Shown in pieces: positions 1 to 11,442 of a stretch of 64,000 nucleotides of DNA. A program made the translations under genes and the position numbers. Source of the DNA: Diabrotica undecimpunctata (Eukaryota; Arthropoda; Insecta; Coleoptera; Chrysomelidae); assembly GCF_040954645.1 (NCBI RefSeq), contig NC_092803.1, positions 12,029,230 through 12,093,229 on the forward strand, written 5' to 3'. The notes under the pieces were generated by a model that saw only the letters and a list, made by a program, of their open reading frames with translations, did no database searches and was not told the origin of the DNA. How positions within the stretch are numbered: the first letter of the stretch is position 1; every line of letters begins with the position of its first letter.

Positions 1-99
1 AGTCTTGTCTAGGTAATAAATTTTTCGTTTTGCCGAACGATATTTCCGAATTGAGAGTAGATAATTACGTCGCCAACTAACTTAATGTCAAAAAAAGAT

Positions 100-685
100 G
101 ACAAACTTATGATAAACATCCAAGGGACAGAGATAGAATACGTAGATAAATATACATATCTGGGTCAAGATGTCAAGGTAAGCAAAGAAAATCAGAATAC
201 CTAAATAAGCAGACGTGTAAAAATGAGACGGGCAGCAAAAATATACCTCAAAGACTACGAACCAAAGTGTTTAATTCCTGTATCCTATTTGTACTTACAT
301 ATGGAGCTCAAACCTGGACATTCACTAAAATAAGCATGGAGAAGATCAGAAAAACTCAGAGAGCTATGGAACGACAGATGCTGGGTATCTACTCAAAGAC
401 CATTAAACCAATGAAGACATTCGTATTAGAATAACAGTAAAAGATTCTGTCGAACAGGCAGCTACTCTGAAATTGAAATGGGCTGGAAATAATGAACATC
501 TTAAGGATGGCCGATGGAATAAAGAAATCGGGAATTGGCTGCCATATAAAGCCAAAAGACCATGAGGAAGACCGCAAATGCGCTGGACCGACGATATTAA
601 AAGAACTGTAGGACCAATGTGGAAATGTCTTACAAACAACAGAGATGAATGGCGAGAATTAGGAGAGGCCTATATTCGGTAATCC
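100..685 (+). pseudogene. LINE reverse transcriptase, C-terminal remnant
   Basis: This is the tail of a non-LTR retrotransposon RT, broken by stops and frameshifts. Reading across frames on the plus strand gives the usual order: a sheet ending in KYTYLG near 150-165, a region with YGAQTWTF-like remains near 300-325, an EKIRKTQRAMERQMLG segment near 340-385, then KWAG, and a final RPRGRPQMRWTDD / REWRELGEAY-like end near 560-680. That end is what RTE/L2-type insect LINEs carry after the RT. The polymerase active-site part is missing on the left, so the copy is 5'-truncated or the window cuts it. No ORF longer than about 60 codons survives in the sense frames. The identity as a LINE is secure; the family is not. 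Confidence 0.75.
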
Positions 686-2539
686 GAATAGAGAGAAGAG
701 CTTAAAAAAATCACGTCGCCATGTAATAATTTCCTTCTTTTCTGTTAACATGGAATTTCGACGTCCTTTTGTATATCTAAAGTTAAGATCTTGTAATGCT
801 TTTCATAATAATTCACGTAGATTTGAGATTTGAAGCCCTATTTTTAAAGAACAATGAATGTACAGTTTTGCGGAGGATTTTTTTGGGCTTCATTCAACTT
901 AACAGGTTTTCGTCAGCGCTGATTTGCAGCTGGAGGTTTAAAACAATTTGTTAGTTTTTTCTCACACACAATACGTTTAACTGTTGAACAGTGGCACAGC
1001 AAAAGAACAGCGACTTACAGCTAAAGGTAGTGTTTTTTAGTCGATCATATACCTTCCAGGTAATTTGTTTGTTGTCTTGTGAGACGGGTCTATGTCGTGA
1101 ACTTATACTGAAAATACACGGGAAATCGTGTTATTTTAACCTATTATTTTGTCTTACTTTAAAATAAAAATAAAAAACTAATTAACAAGATAAGTATGAA
1201 AACTATTAAGACAAAGCAATCAAACAAAAAGTTAAGTCTATACTATACCAACAACCATAAGCACTGATTGCCAAAACTGCTCGCATGTTTTAAATAACAT
1301 TTTTGCCGATTAATTGATCATTTACCGGTTATGCAATTCCCACTAAGATATTATCCACACTATTTAATTTTCAATAATCAACAAAAATGTAATACAATGA
1401 CAAGTATGAATTTTATGGTAGTACTATCTTCGCCTTCGCAGCACATATTTACTTGTCGATAATAGTTTTTAGATAACATGAATCATTTTTCAATGATATG
1501 TGTGAATTTAAGAAATTTATTTTTTATGAAAGCTTTAATCGTAGGAAGTCACGTACCTATATTCTCATAATAGTAAGGTAGGATCGAGTAATTACGAAAT
1601 TCACAGAACGATAAAGGCATTAACAGAGACATTATGTTAGAATTAATTTATAATAAAATAATTCAATTCTAAAAAATAATGATTTAACCATGAAGCTGGA
1701 ATTGTATGGGCTTAAGAAAGCGCAGTTGCCAAAATTACCTCAATGTATATTACCTATGTCCAGCTGAAAGATTTACGTACGGTATACACTAGCTGGTGTT
1801 TCAGTGATGTGATATAAATCTTTACATCAGCGCTTCATACTAACAATATGTTGTATGTAGCGCTAATGATGACAAAATAGCCATAAACGATAGCGTACCT
1901 ATGTAAACTTTATTTAGACCAAAATGTACAAAATTATTTAATATATTTAAGTAAAGTAATAACCAGGCAAATGAAAACAAAGATTTTGATCATTAATTAT
2001 GTCGCCCCAATTTTGGACTTTTAAGTAATTGAATCGGTTGTTTCAATAACAACACAAATTAGTTTTTACGGAAATTGAGATTTTGTCGGAGATGACATTT
2101 TTGTACCTAAACAAATCATTCAATATAGCAAATACTGGAATGGGACCTCCGCTTTCAAATAGCTGCGCATTCAAATAGACGTTCTATGTTGATACCAGAC
2201 AAGCCACTACTTGTGTGGTTTCTGCACAAAGTTGACGTGTGTCAGTTTAGTACAAGTTTGAAATGAGGTTATATTTTGTTTTAACTTTGCAACAAGAAGA
2301 TTTGTAGTTGATGAAAATGAAGCTACGAAAACAAAGCCTAAAAAAGGCGTTAAGAAATAGCATAAATAAACCTCAAGGATAACATTGTTCCTAAACGTAG
2401 ACAAGGCGATGATTGCAATTGTTAGATGTTATCTATTTTTCAATTAAAATAATAGAAGTTACTTATGTATGTAGTCGATTTTCGGTACAATTGTCATTTT
2501 CTCCAGGACTACGTTTACCTCAGATTTTTTTTTGTATGA
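686..2539. other. Gene-free AT-rich interval
   Basis: I see no coding region, RNA gene or repeat with recognisable ends here. Short open frames are scattered and have no motif. The interval is AT-rich throughout. Confidence 0.5.
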
Positions 2540-2960
2540 TAAGATGCCAAGGTTTATATTTTTTAGGGTGCCTCATAATGTGACCAATTATGTTGTTTAG
2601 TTTAGCTGTCTAAGAAACTTCATTTGTGACACCGTAGACCCAGCTTATCTTAATTAGTTGTCTGTATACGCTTATCTCAAAGGCTCTTAAGCGGTGAAGC
2701 TAGGCTTTACTGAGAGCCTACGCTTCAATCTTTGCAGGTACGATCAATACTAAGATGGCAGCTGCAAAGAACTAATTTTTTCTCATATTTACGAATGTGG
2801 CTTGAGCCATTCTATTCGGATTTTAATTTCTATGGTTGGATAACAGCTCTCATGTTTAAGAGTAAAGGTGAGTCTTGGATCATTCGTCTTTTGATATTTA
2901 CTTCATTCGATAGTTCTTGTTCAACTTTTATGATTATGATTGCTTAAGTAATTAAATCCA
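2540..2960 (-). pseudogene. Decayed LINE RT C-terminal fragment
   Basis: On the minus strand, three frames together give the conserved stretch that follows the RT active site in many insect LINEs. An EIKIRIE segment (near 2845) is followed by a heavily decayed region, then LRAFEISVYRQLIKISWVYGVTNE (2690-2620, spread over more than one block), then NNIIGHIMRHPKKY near 2590-2550. Intact relatives read like AFEMWCYRRILRVSWVDRVTNE at this point. Stops and indels are frequent, so this is an old copy. No 3' tail or target duplication is visible. Confidence 0.5.
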
Positions 2961-4069
2961 TTTGCACAGGTTTCCAGTACTAAGTAACATTCCCCTACAA
3001 CATTTTAACTGACTAATATTTTATTGACATTAACAAAAATTTACTTTCCCAACAACAAAATTGAATTTAAAAGTATGGCCTGCATAACTGCTAATTTTCT
3101 GGATTTAACCTACCTGGTTCACACTAAATCTTATTAGAATTTGACAGTTAATGTGAATATTACACAAGTGAACTAAACGATCATACGAAGGCAAGTTTCT
3201 AAAATTTTCTTCTTGAAACGTATGTGTCGAAATCTTCATATTTGTTGTGTTTTATTACAATTCAAAATATATGAAAAATCCTAATAAATATAAAAATAAA
3301 ATATGTGTTCTTATTTTTTATTGCATGTGGTTTAAGTACAAATATTGCATATCCTCGGGACAACATATCAAATATAATTATCCTGAATGCTAATCCAGAC
3401 TGAATGATAATCCTGCAGTTTCGCTGCATTGGTTAAATTTAAATCAACTCTGTGAAGTCTTGTTGCCGCGACTTACAGTTCGGGATATTATTTTAGACTA
3501 GTTAATGTTATTTCTCTTTGTGGATGTTGGCGAAGCGAATGGTTGGTTTCATCCGATATTAATTTCAGTTTGCTGTTTCAAATCGCTGCTTTGAATCTGT
3601 AAAATTAAGCAACTTAAACTGATAATTAAATAATATTCGTTTAATGTAAAATGGTACCACCACAATTTTTTACAGAATTTGTAGCTGTGAAGAAAGTTTT
3701 GGATTAATGACTAATTAACGGCCTTTAAAATCTTCCATTGATCTGGAGCAGAAATGACCAAATAGATATATAGTTTCCATCATTATCGCTGACGTTACAG
3801 TAAAGTAGAACTAAAGCAAGTAAATAATGTGACGTCTCATTTTCAAACTCTTTTGAACCTCTCCTCATCATTCTTCGGCACCCATAGGCACCTTCTTGTC
3901 TTGTGTCAAGACAAGAAATTAATTAGATCTTTTTAATTATTTACTAGTTTTCTTTTAAATTCTTTTATCTGTTCAAACATTCTCAACATTCAAACTGTAA
4001 TGCGGTTCTTTAGAAAGTCTTTATATAAGGTTGACAAAAATTCTCTATCGGAATAGGAAATGTTCTATT
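2961..4069. other. Gene-free interval
   Basis: Nothing recognisable: AT-rich sequence without a coding frame, RNA gene or clear repeat. Confidence 0.45.
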
Positions 4070-4070
4070 T

Positions 4071-4149
<79 letters not shown>
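4070..4149. repeat. (TA)n microsatellite, probable LINE 3' tail
   Basis: About 40 TA units with a single C at 4081. It abuts the 3' end of the minus-strand LINE at 4150-5475 directly, so it is best read as the simple-sequence tail of that LINE that later expanded. Confidence 0.9.
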
Positions 4150-4151
<2 letters not shown>

Positions 4152-5475
4152 ATCGGTTTTAAAACGTCTTGCGACGTTGTCTGATGCCTAATTTCCATGA
4201 CACTCTATCATCCTATTGGCCCTCTCTAAGATCTCTTGCGCTCATCGCCTTCGTTACTCCTTCTCTCCAAGATTTCTTGAGTCTTCTTCTCTTTCTGCGG
4301 TTTGGTGGTATCCATTGCATAATTATTTTTGGGAGTCTTGAGTTGTCCATCCTCTGGACGTGTCCGTACCATATCAGCTGTTTTCTTTCTATGTCTGTTG
4401 TTAGTGAGCCGTCAACCCCCATTCACTGTCTTATCTCATCATTACGTATTCTCTCTCTGCGTGACACTCCTATTGATCTTCTAAAAGTGTCCATTTCTAC
4501 TGCCTCCAGTTTTTTTCTGTTGTTTTCGGTTATTCGGCAAGTTTCCACTCCGTACAATAGACTGCTTTTAATAAGAGATTTGTAGATATTTTGTTTTCTT
4601 CTTTTTCCTATTTCATAACTCCACAGTACGCTGTTTAGACAACCTATTGTTTTTCTGGATTGTGTTATTCTTGACAGGGCATGATGATTTCGTTATTTTC
4701 TAATGTGATGTTCGATAGTTCGGTACCTATTGGTAGGTATTTTGTTTTTCCTGTATTAATTTCTAGTCCCCTCTTTCTATATGCTTCTTGTAATTTCCTT
4801 GCCATGTACTCTAGATCATCTTTATCGTTTGCTGTAACAACCCGGTCATCAGCATCTGCAATGTATACAAGCAAATCTCTCCAAGGTCTACGCCCATGCC
4901 TCTGCATTTTCGTTTCTACTTTTTCAATGCTTTTGCAACATATATTTTAAACAAGGTCGGTGATACACAACACCCCTGACGTAGACCTTTATTAACCAGG
5001 AAGCTTTGCGATAGTCTGTTTCCATTTTTTATTTGTGATGTTGACCCTTCATACAAATGTCTTAAGGCTTTTATTAAGGTGAAACTAATATTCGTCTGTC
5101 GTAACACGTTACAGAGTTTGTTTACAGGAACTGTATCGTACGCCTTCTGCAAGTCAATAAACATGAGGTGGGTTTCTTGATTTGTGCTTAATTTTTTTTT
5201 CTATTAGTTGTTTGAGGCAGAAGATATTATCAGTACAGCTTCTTCCTGTTCGAAAACCGGATTGTTCTTCTTCCTCTTGGTCTTTTTATTCCTTCTCAAT
5301 GCGGTCTCTAATTATTCGTCCATACAAACGGCTGAATGTACTAGTGACTGATATCCCTCTATAGTTTTAACATTTAAGCTTATCTCCTTTCTTATGGATC
5401 GACGAAATATAAGCAATTTTCCACTCGTCGGGTACGGGAGAACCATTTATAAATTGATTTATGCACCAAGTGACG
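4150..5475 (-). pseudogene. 5'-truncated LINE with most of the RT domain
   Basis: A minus-strand non-LTR retrotransposon copy. From its 5' side it shows an EW-IAYISSIHKKGDK block (about 5430-5380), SGFRTGRSCTDNIF-like (about 5265-5215), FIDLQKAYDTVP (5160-5125, carrying one catalytic aspartate), GLRQGCCVSPTLF (about 4995-4955), and a frameshifted active-site loop followed by DLEYMARKLQEAYRKRGLEI (4830-4770). It ends with WYGHVQRMDNSRLPK (4380-4340) and RRLKKSWREG (about 4285). Frameshifts and stops break it into pieces of at most 82 codons. The endonuclease is absent, so the copy is 5'-truncated near 5475. The 3' end runs into the (TA)n tract. RT identity is certain; it resembles the LINEs at 45.2 and 62.3 kb in motif style. 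Confidence 0.9.
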
Positions 5476-5479
5476 GTTT

Positions 5480-6150
5480 AAAACAATTTTTGTGATCCAC
5501 ATCTAAATATGAAAGATAGTTTCCACAAGAATAGTGTCAGTAATAGTTTTGTGACTACTTGATGATTAGGTTTGTCTGTAGAGTAGGAAGGGCGAGTCAA
5601 GTCCCACAGCACTAAGGCCACAATTGACCAATTGTGCATCCTCCTAGGACATCCTTTCTGGGAAGATGTACAAATCACCAGGGCACATCTCCCTTATGAG
5701 GCGGATATAGGCCAGGTCTCGCCAAACGCGTACTTCCAAATTGACGACAACTCCCGACATTCACATAGGACATGCTCTACAGTTTCGTCCTCTCGTTCGC
5801 ACTACTAGCATATAGATGTGTCTACTAGCTCCAGTCTTTGCAGCTGTTTGCTAAGTTGACAATGACCAGTTAAAAAAACAATTGCAAAGCGTAGGTCTTT
5901 CGTGGTCATTCCCACGTACTTCTTTGATGCTGACTTTTCAAGGTTCCTTAGTTTTTCCGTGGCAAGTCTATATCTTTGTCCTTCTTACCATCTTTTCACG
6001 ATTTGCGTGTGGAAGTGACATTTGACAATTTCCGCTATTGTAGTAGTTGACCAACCAAAAGGATCCCCAGGTCCTAAGAGCCTTAGACCTGCCGCCATTC
6101 TAGCTAGTAGCTCAGCAATACGGTTACCTGTATTCCGGCATCATTCATCA
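5480..6150 (-). pseudogene. LINE RNase H end and zinc-knuckle tail
   Basis: On the minus strand a single main frame reads GNRIAELLARMAAG (about 6125-6085, the end of an RNase H domain), then GDPFGWSTTTIAEIVKCHF, RNLEKSASKKYVGMTTKDL and LTGHCQLSKQLQRLELVD. It closes with a cysteine/histidine knuckle, CEREDETVEHVLCECREL (about 5800-5745). This order, RNase H followed by a conserved tether and a C-x2-C-x7-H-x4-C knuckle, is typical of I/R1-like LINE ORF2 C-termini. Two stops (one in the knuckle) and a frame change show it is dead. The RT part is not found upstream; 6150 onward is unrelated. The 3' part to 5480 is probably its untranslated end. Confidence 0.6.
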
Positions 6151-7714
6151 AAGAATAGCTTTAAGTCTCAGAATATTTATATGGACTATCACTGAAATAT
6201 ATAAGTATTGCCGGGTAGACCTGTAATAGCCTTTAAACAAGCTATTCCCTTACTATTTAGGTCTATATATTAAACAAATTTTTTCAAGAACTATACAATG
6301 TGCATGTTTATTAATTACTACCAGATTAGCATTTTTTATCATTCAGCGTGGTGTTTAACATTAAGAAATACATTGCAAGTTATGGTTCTATATGCATATA
6401 AGGATCAAGAAGAGTCGGCATCTTCTGTTAGGCCAAATAGTTATCGAATTACCATCTTAACCTTATGGCTGACGTCAAGTATCATTCCAAGCAATACAAA
6501 TTACTGTATTGTAGTCTCACAACCCCATTCCGTGTTACGCTTCCGCCATTTTTCGCTAGCCATAACATTAAATTAGGGCCCCAAATGAATCGCTATCAAA
6601 TTTTTCAATTAAAACGATGCAACACAGCGATCGCTTTAATTATTTCACTTTATTATTTCGCAAACGGCTCCATACCGTTTACATAAACTTTAATAACTAT
6701 TCCGCTCACAAATGCTGCACCCGATTTAATGGAAATTTGCAGTGGCTTGTACCTACTGCTTGCTGTTTTTAAATCCACTTTTAAATTTTCAAATAACTTC
6801 CGATGTTTATTTAACATATGTGGAGAGACCGATGCGGGCAGTCCATGTTTGTTTTCGTTTTTGTTTCGTAAAAAGTCGACATTAAATAGAAAAAGCGGGA
6901 TTCGCGATGGTTTTTGCTGTAATTAAAAAAATGCTACATATATTCATGTTATAAGTATCGGATTAAATGAGCAAAAACCTTACCTTAGTGTAGTAAACTG
7001 ACTATCTTCAGACACTGTTTACTTATTGGTGGAATTTTTAAAGAAAATCTCTAGTATCAGGCATAGTTTTGAAGACGAGGCTCTATCAATGAAAATTCCA
7101 CAGCGACCGATCAATGGAAGTGATAAATTGTATTAATCTCATGAGAATCTGACTTTATTTTTGGCAAAATGCAAAAACTACATACGAAAGCTGGACTCTT
7201 GACCTTTAAAATCCATTTTAATTTTTGCCGATTATTGTTTCAGGTTTCAATGACAGTGGCACATATTCTCAGAGAATTTTCTAGCGTGAAGTTGAAACCA
7301 CAAAGAAAGAATACATAATGTTAAAAGTTCCGAAAAATTCTGAGCCTCAATAATAGAACTGGCCGCATCAGCGCCAACTAAAGGCTATAGCGGGATAAGA
7401 TGGTCAAAAGTGCCCCTGCACCGATCAGCACCGCGACTTGTTTTTTCAATAAAGCATATAAAAACATGACTTCATACAAATTTTTAGCTTCCCAGGGCCC
7501 ATAGAACGTCTTAAATCTAAAAAAGAAGCTTTTTTCGACTTTAATTTTTTCTCGACGCCATTTTGCTTTAAAAAATCTGAAAAAATTTATGTAGATGTAT
7601 CTTTCGAATACAAAATAGCCTGATTTTTTTTAAATTTTTATATTGAAAATTGAGCTCAGGAAAAATTATTGAAATTTTCAATAATTTTTTAGGTTATGTT
7701 AATAACTTTTGGCT
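6151..7714. other. Unassigned interval
   Basis: No coding region is recognised. The part from about 6400 to 6750 is less AT-rich than its surroundings and has two short plus-strand frames without motifs. I would treat it as old single-copy DNA. Confidence 0.4.
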
Positions 7715-7727
7715 AACTTTTAAATAG

Positions 7728-8353
7728 CTCAGTTATTCCACAAACTACTTGGTTTAAGAATTTTAAATCTCCACGTAAATATATAACTACCATAAATAGA
7801 CTACGCTTTGGACATGCGTGTTATCCAAGACATTTATATAAAATAAATGTGATTGAAGATGATAATAATTGCAAACATTGCGGAAAACTAGGTGATCTTG
7901 ATCACATCTTTTTTGAATGTCCTAAGTTTTAACAGCATTCAAACTCTCTCTACAAAAAAATAATTGAATTTAATATGTATGCACCATTCAATATCCAGTC
8001 GCTACTGGCTACAGGCTCACAACAAATATATAATATCATTACAGATTTCATGTCAGACACATGCACAGTTCTATAGAATTTGTACGCGAGAATGGAATTT
8101 TTCATGATCGTGTGGAAATTTAGATTTGTATCCTTTGTTTACCCTAAATGTTATAACACCTTATCCGTGGTCCAGTTTTGTTTGTCTACTAAGAATGTCT
8201 TGATGGGCCCCTAGACGAGAAGCAAGTGACCCTGTAAGTTTCCTTGTCGTATATTCTTCTATTAATTATCCGTTAGTTTTCTATTAGGGATAGAGTTGTG
8301 TATTTGTCTGATTGGAGAATCTATTGCAACTGGCTGAATGACTAATAAAAAAA
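7728..8353 (+). mobile_element. 5'-truncated I/Jockey-like LINE 3' end with target duplication
   Basis: This 626-bp insertion encodes the last part of a LINE ORF2. It has KYITTINRLRFGHACYP, then a knuckle CKHCGKLGDLDHIFFECPKF (about 7870-7930) with the pattern C-x2-C-x6-H-x4-C, then FNIQSLLATGS and a stop near 8076. About 270 bp of 3' untranslated sequence and a short A-rich tail follow. It is flanked by a 13-bp direct repeat, AACTTTTAAATAG, at 7715-7727 and 8354-8366, a clear target-site duplication. The same sequence occurs in a longer copy at 12915-13951. Differences are few: one in-frame stop (TAA in place of a CAA codon in the knuckle's CPKFQ), a 3-bp insertion and scattered substitutions. 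The insertion therefore looks fairly young. Confidence 0.9.
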
Positions 8354-8366
8354 AACTTTTAAATAG

Positions 8367-9182
8367 TAGTTTTTTATGTATTTTTTTTTCATTCTTTTAA
8401 ATGGCCAAGGCAGAATTTTCAATTTCTCAGCGGAAAGCATCGAAAAATCAAAAAAACCGTTTTTTTATTCATTTATTTGCACATAACCTCAAAATTCAGT
8501 TGGTAATTCAACATTTTTTCTTCCACATTATCAAAATTCATTGTAAAAGTCCCCATTTAACTCTTTCATAAAGATAAAATTCGAAAATACCACGTTTTTT
8601 TATCCTTTTCGCACTTTTTTTTACCTTACCTCAAAATCAAATAGTTAGATGTATGCTTTTCTATCTATTTTCTTGCTATGAATCATCATTGTAAAAATAA
8701 TTATTTTTAACTTACAAATTCTCAAATTGCGAAAAAATGGTGATTTTCTAATATGTTCTCACTTTATTTGCTCATAACCTTAAAATCTAGTAGCTAAATA
8801 ATCGAATTTACGCGTATTTTTGATCGCACCATTCAATTATATTAAACCACTTGTCTTTTTTTTTTCTTAAATGGTCAAAACTTGAAAAAAAAATGATAGA
8901 GCACGCCTATGGGATATATCATCCCTTTGTCATAAAATCCGTTGCGAGTTAATATCGAAAATCTCGAGTCGTATTGAAATTGTTGTTGGAAAAAAAGTAG
9001 TTGGTCAAATTGTCAAGATCAAATCTCTAACGACTTGATTATACTAAAATCATGGGCAGCGGAATATTTTACATAGAGTCGATAGCGATTGCTAACACTT
9101 GGGGTTCTTTTGCTTTTGTTTCTTTATCATTTTCTCCTTTTAATCCGTTTTAGAATTTTTTTCGACGACTGAGAAACGACTG
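8367..9182. repeat. Degenerate ~146-bp tandem-like array
   Basis: Three related segments, beginning near 8468, 8612 and 8759, share a core like CATAACCTCAAAAT followed by an AT-rich stretch, spaced about 146 bp apart. Related T- and A-rich text continues around them and on the other side of the LINE at 7728, suggesting the LINE landed in this array. Divergence between units is high. No coding region is seen. The remainder to 9182 is unassigned. Confidence 0.35.
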
Positions 9183-9657
9183 ATGGCGTGATTGTTAACG
9201 GTGAAGTAATAAATAGTCTAAGATATGCAGACGATACTGTCCTTGTTTGGGATACTGCTGAAGGATTACAAAGACTGATAGATCAAATAGTTAACATCGG
9301 TAGAAAATATGGAATGAAACTTAATAATAAGAAGACGTAAATTATCATCATAAGCAAAAACCAAGATACAGATGCAAAGTTTATGGCAGACAATGAGGTA
9401 TTGGATAGAACAGAAAAAATAACATACCTAGGATGCAACATCACAGACAGCTGGGATCACTCATACGAGATTAAATGTAGCATCGAAAAAGCAAGGAGTG
9501 CCTTCCAACAGATGAAAAAAGTTATCTGCAATTTAACCTTGAACTTAAATCTACGACTCAAAATCCTTAATTGTTATATGTTTTCTGTTCTTATGTATGG
9601 AGCAGAGGCATGGACACTCACTGATGCGTCTTGCAGACGCATTAGAGACGCAAGATA
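9183..9657 (+). pseudogene. LINE RT fragment with active-site loop
   Basis: A plus-strand RT fragment that starts inside the palm: GVIVNGEVINSLRYADDTVL (9188-9247) contains the YADD catalytic loop. It continues AEGLQRLIDQIVNIGRKYGM with one stop after KKT, then a clean 91-codon frame from 9383 with ITYLGCNITD, EIKCSIEKARSAFQQMKK and LMYGAEAWTL. The copy stops abruptly after DASCRRIRDAR at 9655. It is the same kind of LINE as the nested copy at 10278-11442, which has YAEDTVII in the same place. Both ends are truncated. No target duplication was found. Confidence 0.85.
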
Positions 9658-9809
9658 ATTAAATAATTACCGAATACTTTTCCAAACATTCTCCCCCACT
9701 AAAAACAAATGTTTTTAAAAACAACTAGAATTATAAGGATAAGTAACGAACGCTAACCTATTAATATAATAATAATAGAAAGGAAGGACGAAGATAGTTA
9801 TTAACAAAT

Positions 9810-10277
9810 AGGCAGTGGGCAGATCTTGTCCACCGGACGTTGTAGGATGCCATCTAAAGCTGTCCTCAAACTAACAACTCAGTGACAATGCAACTCAGCG
9901 ATTCTGGCCAATTGCCAGTGAAGAGAAGGCTGTTGTTCATTTTTTATGAGGATTAGAGAATCTTTTCTGAGAGATGGGATAGGACTATACCATTTGGATC
10001 GCTCTTGAAGAGAATAAAGATACTCTTTGGATCATCTTTTCCAAAAGTCTCATCTTATCCTTTTGATTAGTTGCCAATGATTCAGACAGTTAATCTTTAA
10101 CGCGCTTAGATCTGGATCGTGAATTGAATCCACTACTGGGTTCAAAAATTAAAAAGTCATCAGGAGTCACTGCCTGCAAGTCATTAGGGTCAGAGCTTGC
10201 TTCACGCAAAGGACGAGAGTTAATAACTGCCTCTATTTGAATAATAAGAATATAGAACTCTTCATAAGTCAAAACTT
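9810..10277 (-). pseudogene. BEL/Pao polyprotein C-terminus (integrase end)
   Basis: The minus strand carries the end of a BEL/Pao pol polyprotein. LTYEEFYILIIQIEAVINSR (10272-10213), then DPNDLQAVTPDDFLI, a decayed stretch, and RKDSLILIKNEQQPSLHWQL (about 9965-9905) followed by VRTALDGILQRPV-like codons near 9850-9830. This matches the integrase C-terminal region of BEL elements, with the typical EAVINSRPL and PDDFLIG-like motifs. Stops and frameshifts are present. It is continuous with 11443-11965 across a nested LINE: the codons on either side of the nested piece read DTQVL then TYEEF. Confidence 0.85.
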
Positions 10278-11442
10278 TTTCTTCTTAAGGTGCCTTTTCC
10301 ATTACTGAAGTTTGGCTATAACTACAGCAAATTGCTCTCTGTCTTGAGCTGTTCTTAGTATCGAATGTGTGTCCATGTCTGTCCAGTCTCTTACATGCTT
10401 CAACCAGGAACATTTTCTTCTTCCTGGACCTCTTCTTCCTTCCACTTTCCCTTCCATTATAAGTCGTAGGAAGTTGTATTTTTCTCCTCTGTAAATATGT
10501 CCTAGATAACTCGTTTTTCTGTTTTTTACAATATTTAGGAGTTCTCTCTCAGTACCCATTCTTCTTAGCACCTCGTTGTTGGTCACGTGCTCTGTCCAAG
10601 AGATCTTCAGCATCCTTCGAAAAACCCACATCTCAAAGGCTTCTATACGCCTCATACTTGTAATTCCGAGAGTCCATGTTTCCACTCCGTATAGCAATAT
10701 GGAATAAATAAACGTTTTTACAAATTGGTATCGGATATCCAACGATAACGTAGAGTTTATTAGGAATTTTTTCATTCCTCGAAATACGGACCTAGCATAT
10801 TCTATACGAGCAGGTATTTCGACCTCTTGGTCAAGATAGTTTGTTATCCAGCAACCAAGATACTGGAATCTTTGTACTGGTTCTATATGTTTGTTATAGA
10901 TACAAATATTAATGTCGACATTTGGTGCACGTGTAACAGCCATTACTTTTGTTTTATTTGTGTTTATATTTAGTCCCAAGCTATCTCCCTCTCTGGTTAT
11001 GACATTCAAAAGTAGTTGTAAACCCTCAGCACTGTCCGCAATAATGACGGTGTCCTCTGCGTATCTTAAGTTGTTTATGTATTCTCCATTGATTTTTATT
11101 CCTTCTTCAATATTTTCGAGGGCATTTTGAAAGATCTTTTCGAAATATATATTGAATAACAGTAGAGAAAGTACACAGCCCTGATGAACTCCTCTTTTTA
11201 TTGGCAATTCTGTTGTCAAACAATTGTCTATTTTGATCGACGCCATTTAATCCCAGTATAGTTTTTTAATAAGTGCTACAGTGTTATGGTCTATACCATG
11301 TTGTGTGAGGGTTTCTATGAGTTCTGTGTGTTTTACTCGATCAAACGCTTTTTCGTAATCGATAAAAGACATAGCAGACTACCCTGCTATACTCCCAAAG
11401 CCGCGACAGCGGTATAAAACGGGAGACTACTATACTAAAAGA
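10278..11442 (-). mobile_element. LINE nested in BEL integrase; long RT ORF
   Basis: A 5'-truncated LINE on the minus strand. Its best frame is 314 codons (10302-11246), preceded by MSFIDYEKAFDRVKH at 11371-11327, which carries the first catalytic aspartate. A stop lies between YWD and MASIK (near 11247). Motifs in order: GVHQGCVLSLLLFNIYFE, LRYAEDTVII (the usual YADD reads YAED, an active-site change), GLNINTNKTK, FQYLGCWI, YGVETWTLG, FEMWVFRRMLKISW, LGHIYRGEKY, GRRGPGRRKCSWLKHVRDW. The 3' end has a short AAG-rich tail. An 8-bp duplication, CAAAACTT on the plus strand, lies at 10270-10277 and 11443-11450. About 66 bp at the 5' end (11377-11442) belong to neither LINE RT nor BEL. Confidence 0.9.

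Noticed and set aside
4169..4585. 138-codon plus-strand frame
   Set aside because: It is antisense to the minus-strand LINE RT at 4150-5475, whose conserved motifs identify the real coding strand.
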